Source: Paralithodes platypus
Taxonomy: Eukaryota > Arthropoda > Malacostraca > Decapoda > Lithodidae
Assembly (NCBI GenBank): GCA_032716605.1
Contig: CM064517.1
Span: 22,725,276-22,789,275 of the forward strand
Length of the DNA: 64,000 nucleotides
Direction: 5' to 3'
Part shown: positions 54,506 to 64,000 of the stretch, piece after piece
How positions within the stretch are numbered: the first letter of the stretch is position 1
Layout: every line of letters begins with the position of its first letter
Notes under the pieces: generated by a model
What the model was told of the DNA's origin: nothing
Database searches by the model: none
Seen by the model: the letters and a program-made list of their open reading frames with translations, nothing else
Translations under genes and position numbers: made by a program

Positions 54506-57500
54506 TATCTATCTATCTATTGCCTGACGCCGTGATCCCCGAAGGGGTGGCCACGAACGAACCGCCCCCATGCACCTCTGTCCCCAGTCAGTCGACGCCC
54601 CTCCCCCCAACCAGCACCGCCTTCGTTCATGTAGTTCCTCACTCCATCCTTCCACCTCATATTCGGTCTACCTCTCCCCCTCTGTCCCTCCATCTCGCTC
54701 TCGTACACCCTCTTAGTCATTCTCTCGCTTTCCATACGTTCCATATGGCCGAACCATCTCAAGTTGTTCCTTTTCACACTTTCCAGCACATCTACCTCCA
54801 CACCACACCTCCTTCTTACTTCCTCATTAGTCTGTCTATCCCTCCATGTAACTCCGCACGCACTCCTTAAGTAATTCATTTCCACTGCTCTCACTCTTGG
54901 TCTGAGTCTCTCAACCAACGTCCATGCTTCGCTTCCGTAAGTCAGTGTCGGGATTACCACACTGTCATGCAAGGACTTCTTCACTTCCATACTGACCACC
55001 CTATTTCTTGTTACTGCTTTTAGCGTTCCTACAACCCTCTTCCCCTGTTGTACCCTCTCCCGCACCTCTTCATCCATTGTCCCATCTTTACTCAACACAC
55101 TGCCCAGATACTTAAAAGAGTTGACGATCTCCATAGCCTGACCGTTCAGCTTCACCTCACACTCTGTGACTTCACCCCTTTCGAAGACCATAACCTTGCT
55201 CTTCCCCGTATTTACCTTCAAATTCCGTTTTTCACACACTGTTCCAAACTCATTTACCAGACCCTGCAACTCCCATTCATTATCACTCATCAGAACTGTA
55301 TCATCCGCAAACAGCAGTATAGGTAGCTTCCACTCAATTCCCTCCCTTTTCAGCGATACACCAACATCCACTGCTCTTGATAGTATTTCTTTCATAACTC
55401 CATCCATATATACAGTAAACAACCACGGGGACATCACACACCCCTGTTTCAAACCAACATTCAGGTCAAAGAACTCGCTCTGCTCACTCTCCACACGTAC
55501 TGCCGCCTTTGCACCCTCATACATGCTCTTCACTGCTTTCAGCAACTTGCCCTCTACTCCGTATATTCTAAGTACTTTCCACAAACCTTCTCTATCCACT
55601 CTGTCATAGGCCTTCTCCAAGTCCATAAAGGCAACATACACCTTTTGTTTCTTCTCCAGATACTTCTCCACAACACAATTCAGGGTAAAAATCTGATCTA
55701 CACATCCTCTTCCCTTCCTAAAACCTCCCTGCTCGTCGCCTATCCATTTCTCCGTTCTCACTCTCACTCTCTCAATCACTACCCTACTGTATACCTTCCC
55801 TACTACGCTTAGAAGACATATTCCTCGGTGGTTACCACACACTCCTCTTTCCCCTTTGCCCTTATATAGGGGGACTATTATGCCAGTCTTCCAGTCATCG
55901 GGTGCACTCCCCTTCTCCCATGCTAGTTTGCACATTTTCCATACCCATTCTATCACTATCTCACCACCATACCTCAACATTTCCCCACACACTCCATCTG
56001 TTCCTGGTGCTTTCCCCAACTTCACTCTTTTCATGGCTTCCCACACTTCTGACCTCCTGATCCCCACCTCCTCCTCCACTACTTCTCTTCTTCTCCCTCC
56101 CATACCATATCCAGCTATGTTTGCTGGCTCTTCATTCCTTTCATTTAGCAACTCACTGAAGTACTCCCTCCATCTTTCGACTCTCTCTTGCTTCTCGGCT
56201 AGCATTCTCCCATTCTTATCTTTCACACCCTTACTGTTTCCCTTGCTACCTTCCCTAACTTTCTTGACTTCTTTCCAGAACAGTTTCTTACTCTCCCTCC
56301 ATTTTACACTCAGATTCCTTCCAAATTCCTCATCTACTCTTCTCTTACTTTCCTTCACTACTCTCTTCACCACCCTCTTACTCTCCACGTACCTCGCTCG
56401 TTTCTGTCTCTCGGAATCTTCATTCCCTCTACTACCCAACCACTCTCTATATGCTTTCTTCTTTTCTTCCACAGCTATTCTTACCTCTTCTGTCCACCAT
56501 GCTGTACCTTTCACTCCCCTCCCTCTTCTCCTCACTCCACACACCTCCTCACATGCTGCACAGATCTCATCCTTAAACACCTTGCTCATCTCCTCCACTT
56601 CCTCCATAACTTCCAGGTCGAACCCACCTAGTCGTCTTTCCACTGCTCTCCTGTACTCCTCCCTGACTTCCCCCTCCTGCAACCTCTCCACCCTCCTCAC
56701 CATTCCACCCTCCTCTCGCCTCCCTCCCGCTCTCCTCACCCACTTCTTTTGTATCCTAACCTTAGCTACCACTACATAATGATCAGACAGACCCCCTCCA
56801 ATACCCCTATACACCCTAGCATCCATCACAGATTTCTTCATTCGTTCATCCACACATACATAATCAATCAATGACTTTCGTTCCACCACTGTCTTATCCT
56901 TCATCGTCAACATCCGTTTCCACGTGTACCTGTGGATCATTCTGTGTCGGAAGAAGGTGTTGGCTATCCACAGCCTCCTCCCCACACATACGTCCACAAG
57001 TGCACTACCATTCCCATTCACCTCTGATGGTACCCCCCACCCTCCCACCACTCCCTCAACTTTCCTATCACCCACCTTACCATTCATATCCCCAATCAGA
57101 AATATTCTTTCGTTCTTGTCAAACTTCTCCAGGCACGCCTCCACATTCATCCAGAACTCCTCTTTCTTTCAAGTATATCCTCTGTCGGGGCATACACGCA
57201 TACAATCACCCACGTTTGTATTCCTACTTTCATTCTCACCCACACAATCCTTGAACCCACAGACCCATACTCTCTTACACATTCCTTCCATTTGCTACTT
57301 ACAAACAAACATGCACCTTCTCTCGCTGTTCCTTCACTCACTCCAGCACACACACCCATTCCACACTCCCACTCTCTCACATCTGAACCTTTCCATTTGG
57401 TCTCTGTCATTCCACATACATCCAGCCTGGCATTCACTAACACTTCCAGAACCTCTCTCTCTTTTGTGCCATCATTCATGCCACTAACATTCCACGTAGC

Positions 57501-57644
57501 CATTCTCAGAATGTCCGAAGGCATGTCCTTAGTCGGTCGTGGTTCGTCAACGTTGGTTCCGTCCGCATCCGAGGCTGTTCGTTCGTTTTTCTTTGCTTAG
57601 ATATTTTTTCCGGGTGGGGGTCGCAAGCCCACCGACCCAACCTC
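54506..57644 (-). mobile_element. RTE-like LINE, near full length (3.1 kb)
   Basis: Flanked by the 11-bp duplication AAGAGTTGATC (54495-54505 and 57645-57655). The 3' end (minus strand) is a GATA microsatellite directly after the ORF. The length, a single ORF with APE endonuclease and RT, and a microsatellite tail fit the RTE type. The 5' UTR is about 120 bp. Two short copies occur at 50714-51000 and 61093-61357. Confidence 0.92.
54517..57524 (-). pseudogene. RTE-like ORF: APE endonuclease and reverse transcriptase, one frameshift
   Basis: The start ATG is at 57524. The N-terminus 'MPSDILRMATWNVSGMNDGT' carries the endonuclease start (TWN), then 'GMTETKWKG' (catalytic Glu), 'VCVYAPTED', 'LIGDMNGKVGDR' and 'SLIDYVCVDERM', 'LSDHYVVVAK' (final His). 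A one-base shift near 57150-57165 ('YAPTEDILER' to 'WMNVEACLEK') is the only lesion seen. RT blocks: 'YKGKGERGVCGNHRGICLLS', 'FMDLEKAYDRVDREGLWKVL', 'GLKQGCVMSPWLFTVYMDGV' and the catalytic 'LLFADDTVLM'. The C-terminus 'RWFGHMERMESERMTKRVYE' ends at 54517. Corrected length is about 1000 residues, typical for RTE. Confidence 0.93.
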
Positions 57645-57655
57645 AAGAGTTGATC

Positions 57656-58469
57656 AACATGGCTAAATTGCAGATAATGTTTCAACATCACTTTTTCTTT
57701 GATATAATTCATGCCCTCTGCACCTATATGGGTTATTATTGACGAGGTAAGTGCAGGAAATAAGTCTGTATTGAGGATATACATTAAAGATTCCGTGGTA
57801 AACGTAGCCTAGGCTTGGACCCAAATAACGACGGAATAAAACCCTTACCCTTGGTGTAGTGGAGAATAATGGTCTGCAGCCAAATGAACACAATGCCGCT
57901 GGAAGCTCCGTTCATAATCCCGTTAAATAGAAGATGTTGTAGGTGTTTTCATAAAGCAAAAACACTTCACTATTCATTGAACAACAGTTCCACCATTTCA
58001 AATATGGCCGACTCCGAGATCTTATCAACACCAAGGATAATAAATTAATCAATGTGACGTCGTAGAGGGATTGAGAAACAAAAGAGGCTCATTATATGGA
58101 CTGACGTGTATTTCTACAGCCGTTCAAATATCGCGAGAATTTGTGACGTCACCGTCTAGACAGTGACGTACTCCCACAACAACCATTCATATGCCAGCAT
58201 CGCTCGTGACGTCACACCCAGTTTATTGACCAATAGAATATCAGTTTACAACTCGACTCGCCTCCACTCGTCGTCCATCAGCTGAGCTGAGAAATTGTAG
58301 AAAGTGAGTCCACAGATACTCTGTAAACATTAATTTATTCAGTATATTTTCCACTTCTAACGATCTCCGACGTAACATTCATAATAGATATACTGTACAA
58401 GTACAAAAACAAAATATATACTCTAACTAGGCCAAATTCCTGAGATATAATTACTCCCGCTACGCAGGA
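57656..58469. other. Core of the 8-bp-duplication element, right part
   Basis: Noncoding by eye. It contains several TGACGTCA or TGACGTCG sites (about 58055, 58143, 58207) and a CCAAT (gaccaataga) near 58230. No TE protein was found. Confidence 0.5.
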
Positions 58470-58484
58470 TTATACCCAAACTTC

Positions 58485-60685
58485 TTGTATCACCTGCGGG
58501 ATGTTCGCAGGCAGTCGATGAAGCCCATCTGTATGGCGGACTTGTCGATTAGGCGCATGTTGAGATTGTAGTCCAGGACAGCAGCTGGTTTTTGGACGGG
58601 GTATTTGGTCTTCCGGTCCACTTTCCCGGTGGCGACCATCTCGGCTTTATGGCATGTGGTGAGGAGGTTTACCTTCCGTTGGTCATGCCAGTGGATAGAG
58701 AGGATGGGGCCACTCTTCTTCTAGAACACATCCGTCTTCTTGGTCTTTGTCGGGTACACTGGCATGCCCTTCCTCTTGGCCTTGACTGTGCCGACAGTTC
58801 CGGTCTTGCGGTCATGGAGGTACAGTACTTGGTGAGGATGGGCGACGTATGATAATTGTCTGTGTACAGGATGTGGTTCTTGTGGAAGTGTTTCTCCATC
58901 ATCTTTTGCACAACAGCGCCGCCAAATCCAATGTCGGGGTTAGTTATGATCTCGCCACCACTGCCGCTGTAGACCACAAAGTCAAGAACATATCCCTTCT
59001 TGCAGTCACAGAGGACGAAGAACTTTATGCCGAAACGGTGTCTCTTCGACGGGATGTATTGCCGGAAATGCAGCCACCCCCTGATGCACATCTTCTGGAA
59101 TTGTATCAGGTAGGTGGTAAAGTGATGGCGTATCATGTCATACAGCTTCCTGATTTTCCAAAGCCGATCTTGAAGGTGGACATGCATATTGTTTGTCAGG
59201 TGGAGATAGGACAGAATGTCGGAATATCTGTCCCTGGACATGAATTTACAGAAGGCTGGTTTTGTGATGAGATCGGCAGTGATCCAATAGTCTGCCAGTG
59301 CATTTTTTCTGATGTGTGTCATCAGCATAATCAGTGCCAGAAAAACATACATTTCTGGCACAGTGACAGCTCGTCATGCCACCATCTTGGCACTTGTTTT
59401 CCTGCCAAGAAAGTTTGCACAGATTTTGTGATGGTTGTTGGTTTCCTCCACCAGGTATTCCATGACCTCGTTGTCATAAAACCCACAAAAAAGTTCACTA
59501 GGGCTTGCATCTGGGCCACAGGGATATGCGGCTGACACCTCTGAGCCAATCTGCTCCTCGTCAAAAGCAGGACAATCTGGCTCAAAATTTGTCCCATCAG
59601 TCCAGACAAACGCCTCTGATTGTAGGGCACGCCCACGGGCATCGGCATCGGCAGGCTGAGCCGCACGCCCACGACTGCCACGGCCTCGCCCTCGCCCTCA
59701 AACTCGAACGCGCCGTGTCGATATCTCCTCTTCTTCCACTTCCTCCTCCTCCTCCTCAGGTGATGTCAGGTCATCTGGGGCAATGTTAGGGTCGTTGACA
59801 TCTTCGGGGAATAATTCTGGCGAAGAAGTGACCGGGCGTCGGCAGCGTGGGGGGCGGGAAGCTGCGGGGGTTGGAACAATGGGATGCTCAGCCTCCGGAG
59901 TTAGACTCCTTTTGCGGCGACCTGAGGGCTTCTCCCCTCCAAATAAAGCTTGCCAATGTGATGAGGCCTGTGGTACACTGTGGGAGGACAATGCCGTACC
60001 ACTAGTACCACTTCCAGAGGCGCTTTGCTCATCCTGAGGGAGAGATAAAGTTCAGGGCTGTGGGTGACCCCCGCGGCGTCCCGGGTCAAGGCGTCGAGAC
60101 AAAGGAATGCGGGTGGTCGCTAGAGCAGAGTCGCCGTCATTGTCACTATCACTTTTGCCTTCCCTTGCTTCCTCTGCCACCTTGCGTGCTTTTTTGGCTG
60201 CACTTTTCACTAATGTTTTCTTGTAAAAATATTTGCCCACTTTCAAGGGCGTACGAGCAGGCAAGGGGGAAGGTTGATGAGTAGGCCTAGGCTGACCACG
60301 GTGCAATGGCGGCGGGGTAGGCCTCGGTTCAAGCACACTTGGAATTTCCACCGCACCTTCGTTGAACACTTCTACATCAGGGTCCTCACTACTACCTGAC
60401 ATGATTCAAATCTACTGCATTGTCACCATGAAAGCCCTCAAAATCCTCAATTTCACTTATATCTTCCAGTTTATCGACTTCGCTCTCGCCACTGCTTGCT
60501 TCAAACGAACTTTCAGTTTCACTTTCAATGGCCAATAGTTGTCTTTGGATTGCACTATCACTCAATAAACGCTTCACTTTCTTACGATCAGGATTTTTCT
60601 GGGTCGCTGTAGGCGTCGATGTTGCTAGCGGGGTAGCAGCGGGGCGGGCAGAAGGTTGCAGGGAATCGGACGCGTCGGAAGACAT
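58485..60685 (-). pseudogene. piggyBac element 6 transposase, N-terminal and catalytic part
   Basis: The start ATG is at 60685-60683 ('MSSDASDSLQPSARPAATPL'). It is acidic and Pro-rich, with a frameshift near 60400 and stops near 60053, 59700 and 59362. The catalytic part has 'PEMYVFLALIMLMTHIRKNA', 'LCDCKKGYVLDF', 'ILYTDNYHTSP' and 'RLIDKSAIQMGF', with all three Asp present. About 8 residues are missing between 'FQKMC' and 'RGWLHF' (compare 'FQKMCLEESLVLFRGRLHF' in element 2). It ends at the 8-bp duplication. Confidence 0.88.
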
Positions 60686-60824
60686 ATTTTCGCTATATCT
60701 CGCTATGGCGGGCACGTACGGACTGATAACGGTAGTAGTTGAGGCTTGGTGGCGCTGCAATCGCCCCTGCAAAGGAAATTTTAACCGTGCGGCTTTCAAA
60801 GCACGCTTTCAAGCATAGGGATTT

Positions 60825-60880
60825 TAAAATGACACCCGGGCTCCGGCCCATCTGCCGCGGTGTCATTTTTAAATGCTGCC
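60825..60880. repeat. Terminal hairpin in the 5' end of piggyBac element 6
   Basis: 'tttaaaatgacacc' and 'ggtgtcatttttaaa' face each other around 'cgggctccggcccatctgccgc'. The same arrangement occurs in MITE M2 (37188-37250). It is a likely structural end feature shared by the autonomous copies and the MITEs. Confidence 0.8.
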
Positions 60881-61092
60881 CGGGCGGGAAGGGCTAAGCT
60901 ACCCTTTTTTTAACACCTCCAGCCTAGCTAGCCTACTTTATATTCCTGTTAGGCCTTTAGACTCACTCTTTCGTGTATTCTGAGGTTTTGGTGAGTTATT
61001 TTATGTCAAATTTTATATTACAGTAATGCATTTGTTCAACAATTTTATGAGTCCGTGTTCCATTTCACTTTCACTTATAATTTTGTTGATAT

Positions 61093-61357
61093 TTTGCCAG
61101 TTTCAGCTATCTATCTATCTATTGCCTGACGCAGTGATCCCCGAAGGGGTGGCCACGAACGAACCGCCCTCATGCACCTCTGTCCCCAGTCAGTCGACGC
61201 CCCTCCCCCCAACCAGCACCGCCTTCGTTCATGTACTTCCTCACTCCATCCTTCCACCTCTCATTCGGTCTACCTCTCCCTCTCTGTCCCTCCACCTCGC
61301 TCTCATACACCCTCTTAGTCATTCTCTCGCTTTCCATACGTTCCATATGGCCGAACC
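61093..61357 (-). mobile_element. RTE-like LINE, 3' fragment
   Basis: Same 3' end as 54506 and 50714, starting with (TATC)n on the plus strand and truncated at 'atggccgaacc'. No target duplication was found. Confidence 0.92.
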
Positions 61358-61443
61358 TAACGTTTAATTATTATTTTTTTTACAATTCACTACTTGACAT
61401 TTGAATGATATTTATATCCATTTCTTAATATATTCATACTTAA

Positions 61444-61670
61444 CCCCTTCAGACTCATATGACACATAGGTTGCCAGATTAGCAATAAGAAATAGAGTTC
61501 TCTCACTCTTATAATTACCTCTCCAAAATTAGTTTTCTGCCCACAGCTAACTCAAAGACAACTGCAGAGGTTGAAGTAACTAAACTAAAGGTTTGTAAAT
61601 ACCCCTGATGGTAATAAAGGCTTTAAAGTATCCCTAATAGGCTCAAAATTGCGTCATATGTCGGAGAGGG
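61444..61670. mobile_element. TTAA MITE (227 bp)
   Basis: TTAA at 61440-61443 and 61671-61674. The ends are CCCCTTCAGACTCATATGAC and GCGTCATATGTCGGAGAGGG, inverted and each with CATATG. Noncoding. It shares the subterminal CATATG with the MITE at 22438-22675. Confidence 0.82.
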
Positions 61671-61674
61671 TTAA

Positions 61675-61892
61675 CATCTAGACCAATCAATTATACTACA
61701 GTACAGTACTATAGATCAGGCAAGAGAAGTGGTAATAAATAGGAATGAATGGAGAATCTTGTGGATAGATGAGTGATAATGCGGTCGTTGAGAGAGGGGG
61801 TCGGGCGCCAGTTGGACTAGATAATAGTCCGTCAGGCGCCTGGCCCGGGGAGCTGGTATATATGAAGGGTCAGTCGGTCTCTGGCCTTCAGA
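61675..61892. other. Unassigned spacer
   Basis: No gene or repeat recognised. A short palindrome 'ggcgcc' to 'caggcgcctgg' lies near 61805-61845. Confidence 0.4.
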
Positions 61893-62125
61893 TTAGACAA
61901 CACCTCGGCAGTCACATGTATTAAAAATCAAGGCTCAACAAGATCCAGAGTCCTCCTCAACCTGTCAGAGAATATTTTTTACATAGCACAAAAACACAAT
62001 ATTACTCTCTATGCGATATTCCTTCCAGATGTGGTGAACCTCTGGGCAGGCGCATTGTCCAAGGGCAGGAGCACTTTAGTAGAGTCGGCTCTCCAACAAG
62101 TTCATTCTTCCACACAATCCCAACA
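61893..62125 (+). pseudogene. DIRS RNase H fragment
   Basis: Reads 'LDNTSAVTCIKNQGSTRSRV', 'LLNLSENIFYIAQKHN' and 'FLPDVVNLWAGALSKGRSTL', matching copy B near 18525-18700. The last acidic residue is Gly here (WAGAL for WADAL). It is cut at 62125 by an inverted DIRS end. Confidence 0.82.
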
Positions 62126-63165
62126 TTATAGGTTTGAGTCCCGGAGGGAAGAATGAAAACCTAATATTTAGTAGTGGCCCCGAAATCATTGACGATATGC
62201 CTATTAGTATAATAGTCCTCTTTCAAGCACCCGCGGTCAGCTTGTTTGAAACACCCGCCGCAGGGGAAAGAGTACTACATCATCAGTGTAACGCTAATTC
62301 TCTTATGGAATCATCTTTATGATTGGGTACTCACTACGAAAAAACTTCGTAAAAAATAAAAAATAAAAATTAACTTAAAATTTGTTATATTAAGGCTTTC
62401 CAACTCGTGGGTGTCTTTTGTGGATTCTATCCAAAACGCTGAACCAAGCGACGCCATTCTCCCTTCAATGATATATCAAGATTAAACTCAAGACATCAAC
62501 GAATGGGAAGGGGATGGAAGGGAGGGCCCTACATCATCAATGATTTCATGGCTACTACTAAATATTAGGTTTTCATTCTTCCCTCCGGGACTCAAACCTA
62601 TAATTTATTAGTGGCCCCTCCATCATTGACGATATGCCTGATATCTCAAGTCTGGAGGGGGACATTCATGACAATATCTAAACCACTAACAAACTACCAT
62701 AAGTAGAGAAGAAGAACCATATAACAAACTTAAGTCTTTATTGTTTACATACAATAATATAGAAAAATGGAAAGAAAGCAGTGCGTTACTTCGAAGAAGA
62801 GCTGCTTAAAAGTAAACATACAGGTACATCTGTTAAAGAATATCACATTGAGTTTAATAAAATTTGTTTTCCAAGAACATTCTTTTATTCTTGTCCAACA
62901 TTGTAAAGGCACAAATAAATAATTTGATTTTATCTTATGTCCTTAACATTAATTTGTACATACCATATACTTTGTACAATTTATACTTAATATCCTATAG
63001 TCGCAACTATGATAGATATCTTATAAAAATAAAAATTACATTTTGAGCTGTATAACCAGCTCGATTTATCAACTTATCACAGCTTGTGAACTTATCACAT
63101 CGTCCGGCGGAGGGTCTAGGGGTCCTGAGCTCTCCAGCACCCCCCCCCCCCCCCCCTTCCTTTTC
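62126..63165 (-). mobile_element. DIRS right end, inverted (copy D)
   Basis: This is the reverse complement of 21738-23044: right end 'ttataggtttgagtcccgg' at 62126, right inverted repeat to about 62525, ICR 62535-62645, then the 3' noncoding region to the G/C-rich block near 63105-63160. It lacks the TTAA MITE of copy B. Coding parts are missing. A run of 17 C lies at 63140-63156. Confidence 0.85.
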
Positions 63166-63187
63166 ACCATTAAGATTAAACTTAACT

Positions 63188-64000
63188 TTAGTAACTTTAG
63201 TAGAGAAGAATGTAGTGCAGGTTTTGAAGAGCAAGGAGAAGGTAGTGAGGGAAACAGTAGATAGAGGTAAAAGCATAATAATTTTTGGAGACATTGAAGA
63301 ACATTTAGCAGATATGAGGGAAAGAAGGAGAAGGGATGAGGACCAAGTAAAGAAAATATTGGAGTGTCTAGACGAAGGCTGTGATTGGGGGAAAGAACTG
63401 AACGAAGTAAGACGGCTAGGAAGATATAAAAAGGGTGAGATGAGACCGATAAAAGCAGAGTTTAAATCTAAGTCAGTGGTTGAAGCATTAACCAATGTAA
63501 GGTGGAGGCTAAATAGTTGTACTGGAATGAAACATATTAGGGTGAAAAAGGACTTAAGCATAGAGGAAAGGGAAAAGTTGAGAGAAGTTCAAGCGAGGGC
63601 TGATGATGAAAATCGAAAATTGTCAGATGAGGAGAAAAGGATTTTTTTTTGGAGAGTAAAGGAAGGGAAACTAAGGAAGTGGTACACTCAGAGTCAGAAA
63701 GAACGGAAAATACGAGGAGAAATGAACAAGGAGACAGTGAGTCAGGTAGTGGATCAAATCGGGGACAAAGAGATAGTGAGGGAGGAGCAGGAGATAGAGA
63801 CAGTGAGTCAGGTAGTGGATCAAACCGAAGACAGAGAGATGGTGAGGGAGGAGCAGGAGATAGAGACAGTGAGTCAGGTAGTGGATCAAACCGAAGACAG
63901 AGAGATGGTGAGGGAGGAGCGGGAGATTGTGGAGGGGGAGGGGGGGGGGGGGGAGGAGAATAGAACTAGCAGGGAATGTGGAGGTAGGTCAGGGAAGGGA
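63188..64000 (+). CDS. LINE ORF1-like protein, partial (runs off the window)
   Basis: The frame is open to the window end. The first Met is at 63317 ('MRERRRRDEDQVKKILECLD'), but homologous-looking sequence starts upstream ('VVQVLKSKEKVVRETVDRGK', 'SIIIFGDIEE'). It continues 'EVRRLGRYKKGEMRPIKAEF' and 'IRVKKDLSIEEREKLREVQA', the pattern of LINE ORF1 RNA-binding domains (VxRLGR, RPIxxxF, DLSxxER). A 66-bp in-frame repeat follows at 63733-63930. A Gly-rich end begins near 63930. The 5' end abuts the DIRS fragment, so it is probably truncated. The remainder lies outside the window. Confidence 0.7.
63733..63930. repeat. 66-bp in-frame tandem repeat, three copies
   Basis: 'gacagtgagtcaggtagtgg' recurs at 63733, 63799 and 63865. 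Each unit encodes 22 residues of the type 'ETVSQVVDQTEDREMVREEQ'. The second and third units are nearly identical, so the expansion is recent. Confidence 0.95.

Larger units (their letters stand above)
50129..58476. mobile_element. Unclassified TIR element with 8-bp duplication (8.3 kb with nested TEs)
   Basis: Flanked by CAAACTTC (50121-50128 and 58477-58484) inside the element 6 transposase. The terminal inverted repeats are 26 bp, 22 of them matching: GGTA..ATCCT..GTAGCGGGAGTAA. Without the nested mariner-like element, MITE, SINE and RTE LINE the core is about 2.7 kb. No transposase was recognised in the core. The 8-bp duplication fits hAT, P or Merlin-type elements, but the GGTA termini do not match the usual hAT start. 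Confidence 0.85.
48091..60893 (-). mobile_element. piggyBac-like element 6, with CTAA duplication, split by an 8.3 kb insertion
   Basis: Plus-strand ends are 'cccttcccacccgggctgcc' (48091) and 'gcccgggcgggaaggg' (60893), matching element 2. The flanks are CTAA on both sides (48087-48090 and 60894-60897). The transposase C-terminus (49727-50128) and the rest (58485-60685) join exactly when the 50129-58476 insertion and one CAAACTTC are removed. A LINE (48284-49062) sits in the 3' end. The net length is about 3.7 kb, near element 2's 3.6 kb. Confidence 0.92.

Noticed and set aside
54520..57254. Plus-strand open frames of up to 307 codons across the RTE LINE
   Set aside because: Antisense shadows of the LINE ORF on the minus strand, which has full endonuclease and RT motifs.
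1..64000. CRISPR arrays, bacterial operons, rRNA genes
   Set aside because: Direct repeats here are satellites or TE ends without unique spacers. Coding content is eukaryotic TE proteins. No rRNA signature was recognised.

Overview
The window is eukaryotic nuclear DNA built almost entirely of transposable elements (TEs) nested in one another. The element mix suggests a decapod crustacean or related arthropod: several DIRS-type tyrosine-recombinase retrotransposons, piggyBac-like elements and their MITEs, Jockey/CR1-like and RTE-like LINEs, a SINE family with a LINE-type tail, pogo/Tigger relics, and short (CCTAA)n tracts. This host call is an inference; no species is identified. The one piece that looks like a host gene is a probable d4/DPF (requiem/BAF45) zinc-finger exon near 24047-24240 on the plus strand. 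Much of the window may therefore be intron or flank of that gene.

Layout. 1-5443: DIRS copy A (gag, RT-RNase H, tyrosine recombinase), cut on the left by the 3' end of a piggyBac element and carrying a SINE. 5947-23044: DIRS copy B, split by a LINE fragment (about 6920-8888), a 9.3 kb piggyBac (9176-18474) that itself contains a second complete piggyBac (10981-14593) and a poly-A LINE (about 14685-16211), a piggyBac MITE (19541-20019), a hAT-like element (20316-21436) and a TTAA MITE (22438-22675). It ends in an internal complementary region and right inverted repeat. 23045-26500: quieter, AT-rich sequence with the d4/DPF exon and a fold-back MITE. 26500-35400: SINE, LINE and Tigger fragments around a 1.9 kb G-rich 18-bp minisatellite. 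35474-46974: an internally deleted piggyBac interrupted by DIRS copy C (35999-46626), which holds a SINE, two MITEs, a tRNA-derived SINE and a palindromic Tigger-like MITE. 48091-60893: a third long piggyBac interrupted by a LINE and by an 8.3 kb TIR element with 8-bp target duplications, which contains a mariner-like element, a MITE, a SINE, two minisatellites and a nearly intact 3.1 kb RTE LINE. 60898-64000: a LINE fragment, a TTAA MITE, two DIRS fragments joined head-on, and the start of a LINE ORF1.

Most insertions can be read to the base, because the host element's reading frame resumes after the target-site duplication. The relative insertion order is therefore recoverable. The most interesting points are piggyBac copies with TTAT and CTAA duplications instead of TTAA; a SINE and its probable partner LINE sharing a 3' tail, with a SINE-LINE chimera; paralogous near-empty sites that confirm MITE insertions; and an unclassified TIR element with 8-bp duplications. 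No TE ORF here is fully intact. The RTE LINE (one frameshift) is the closest.
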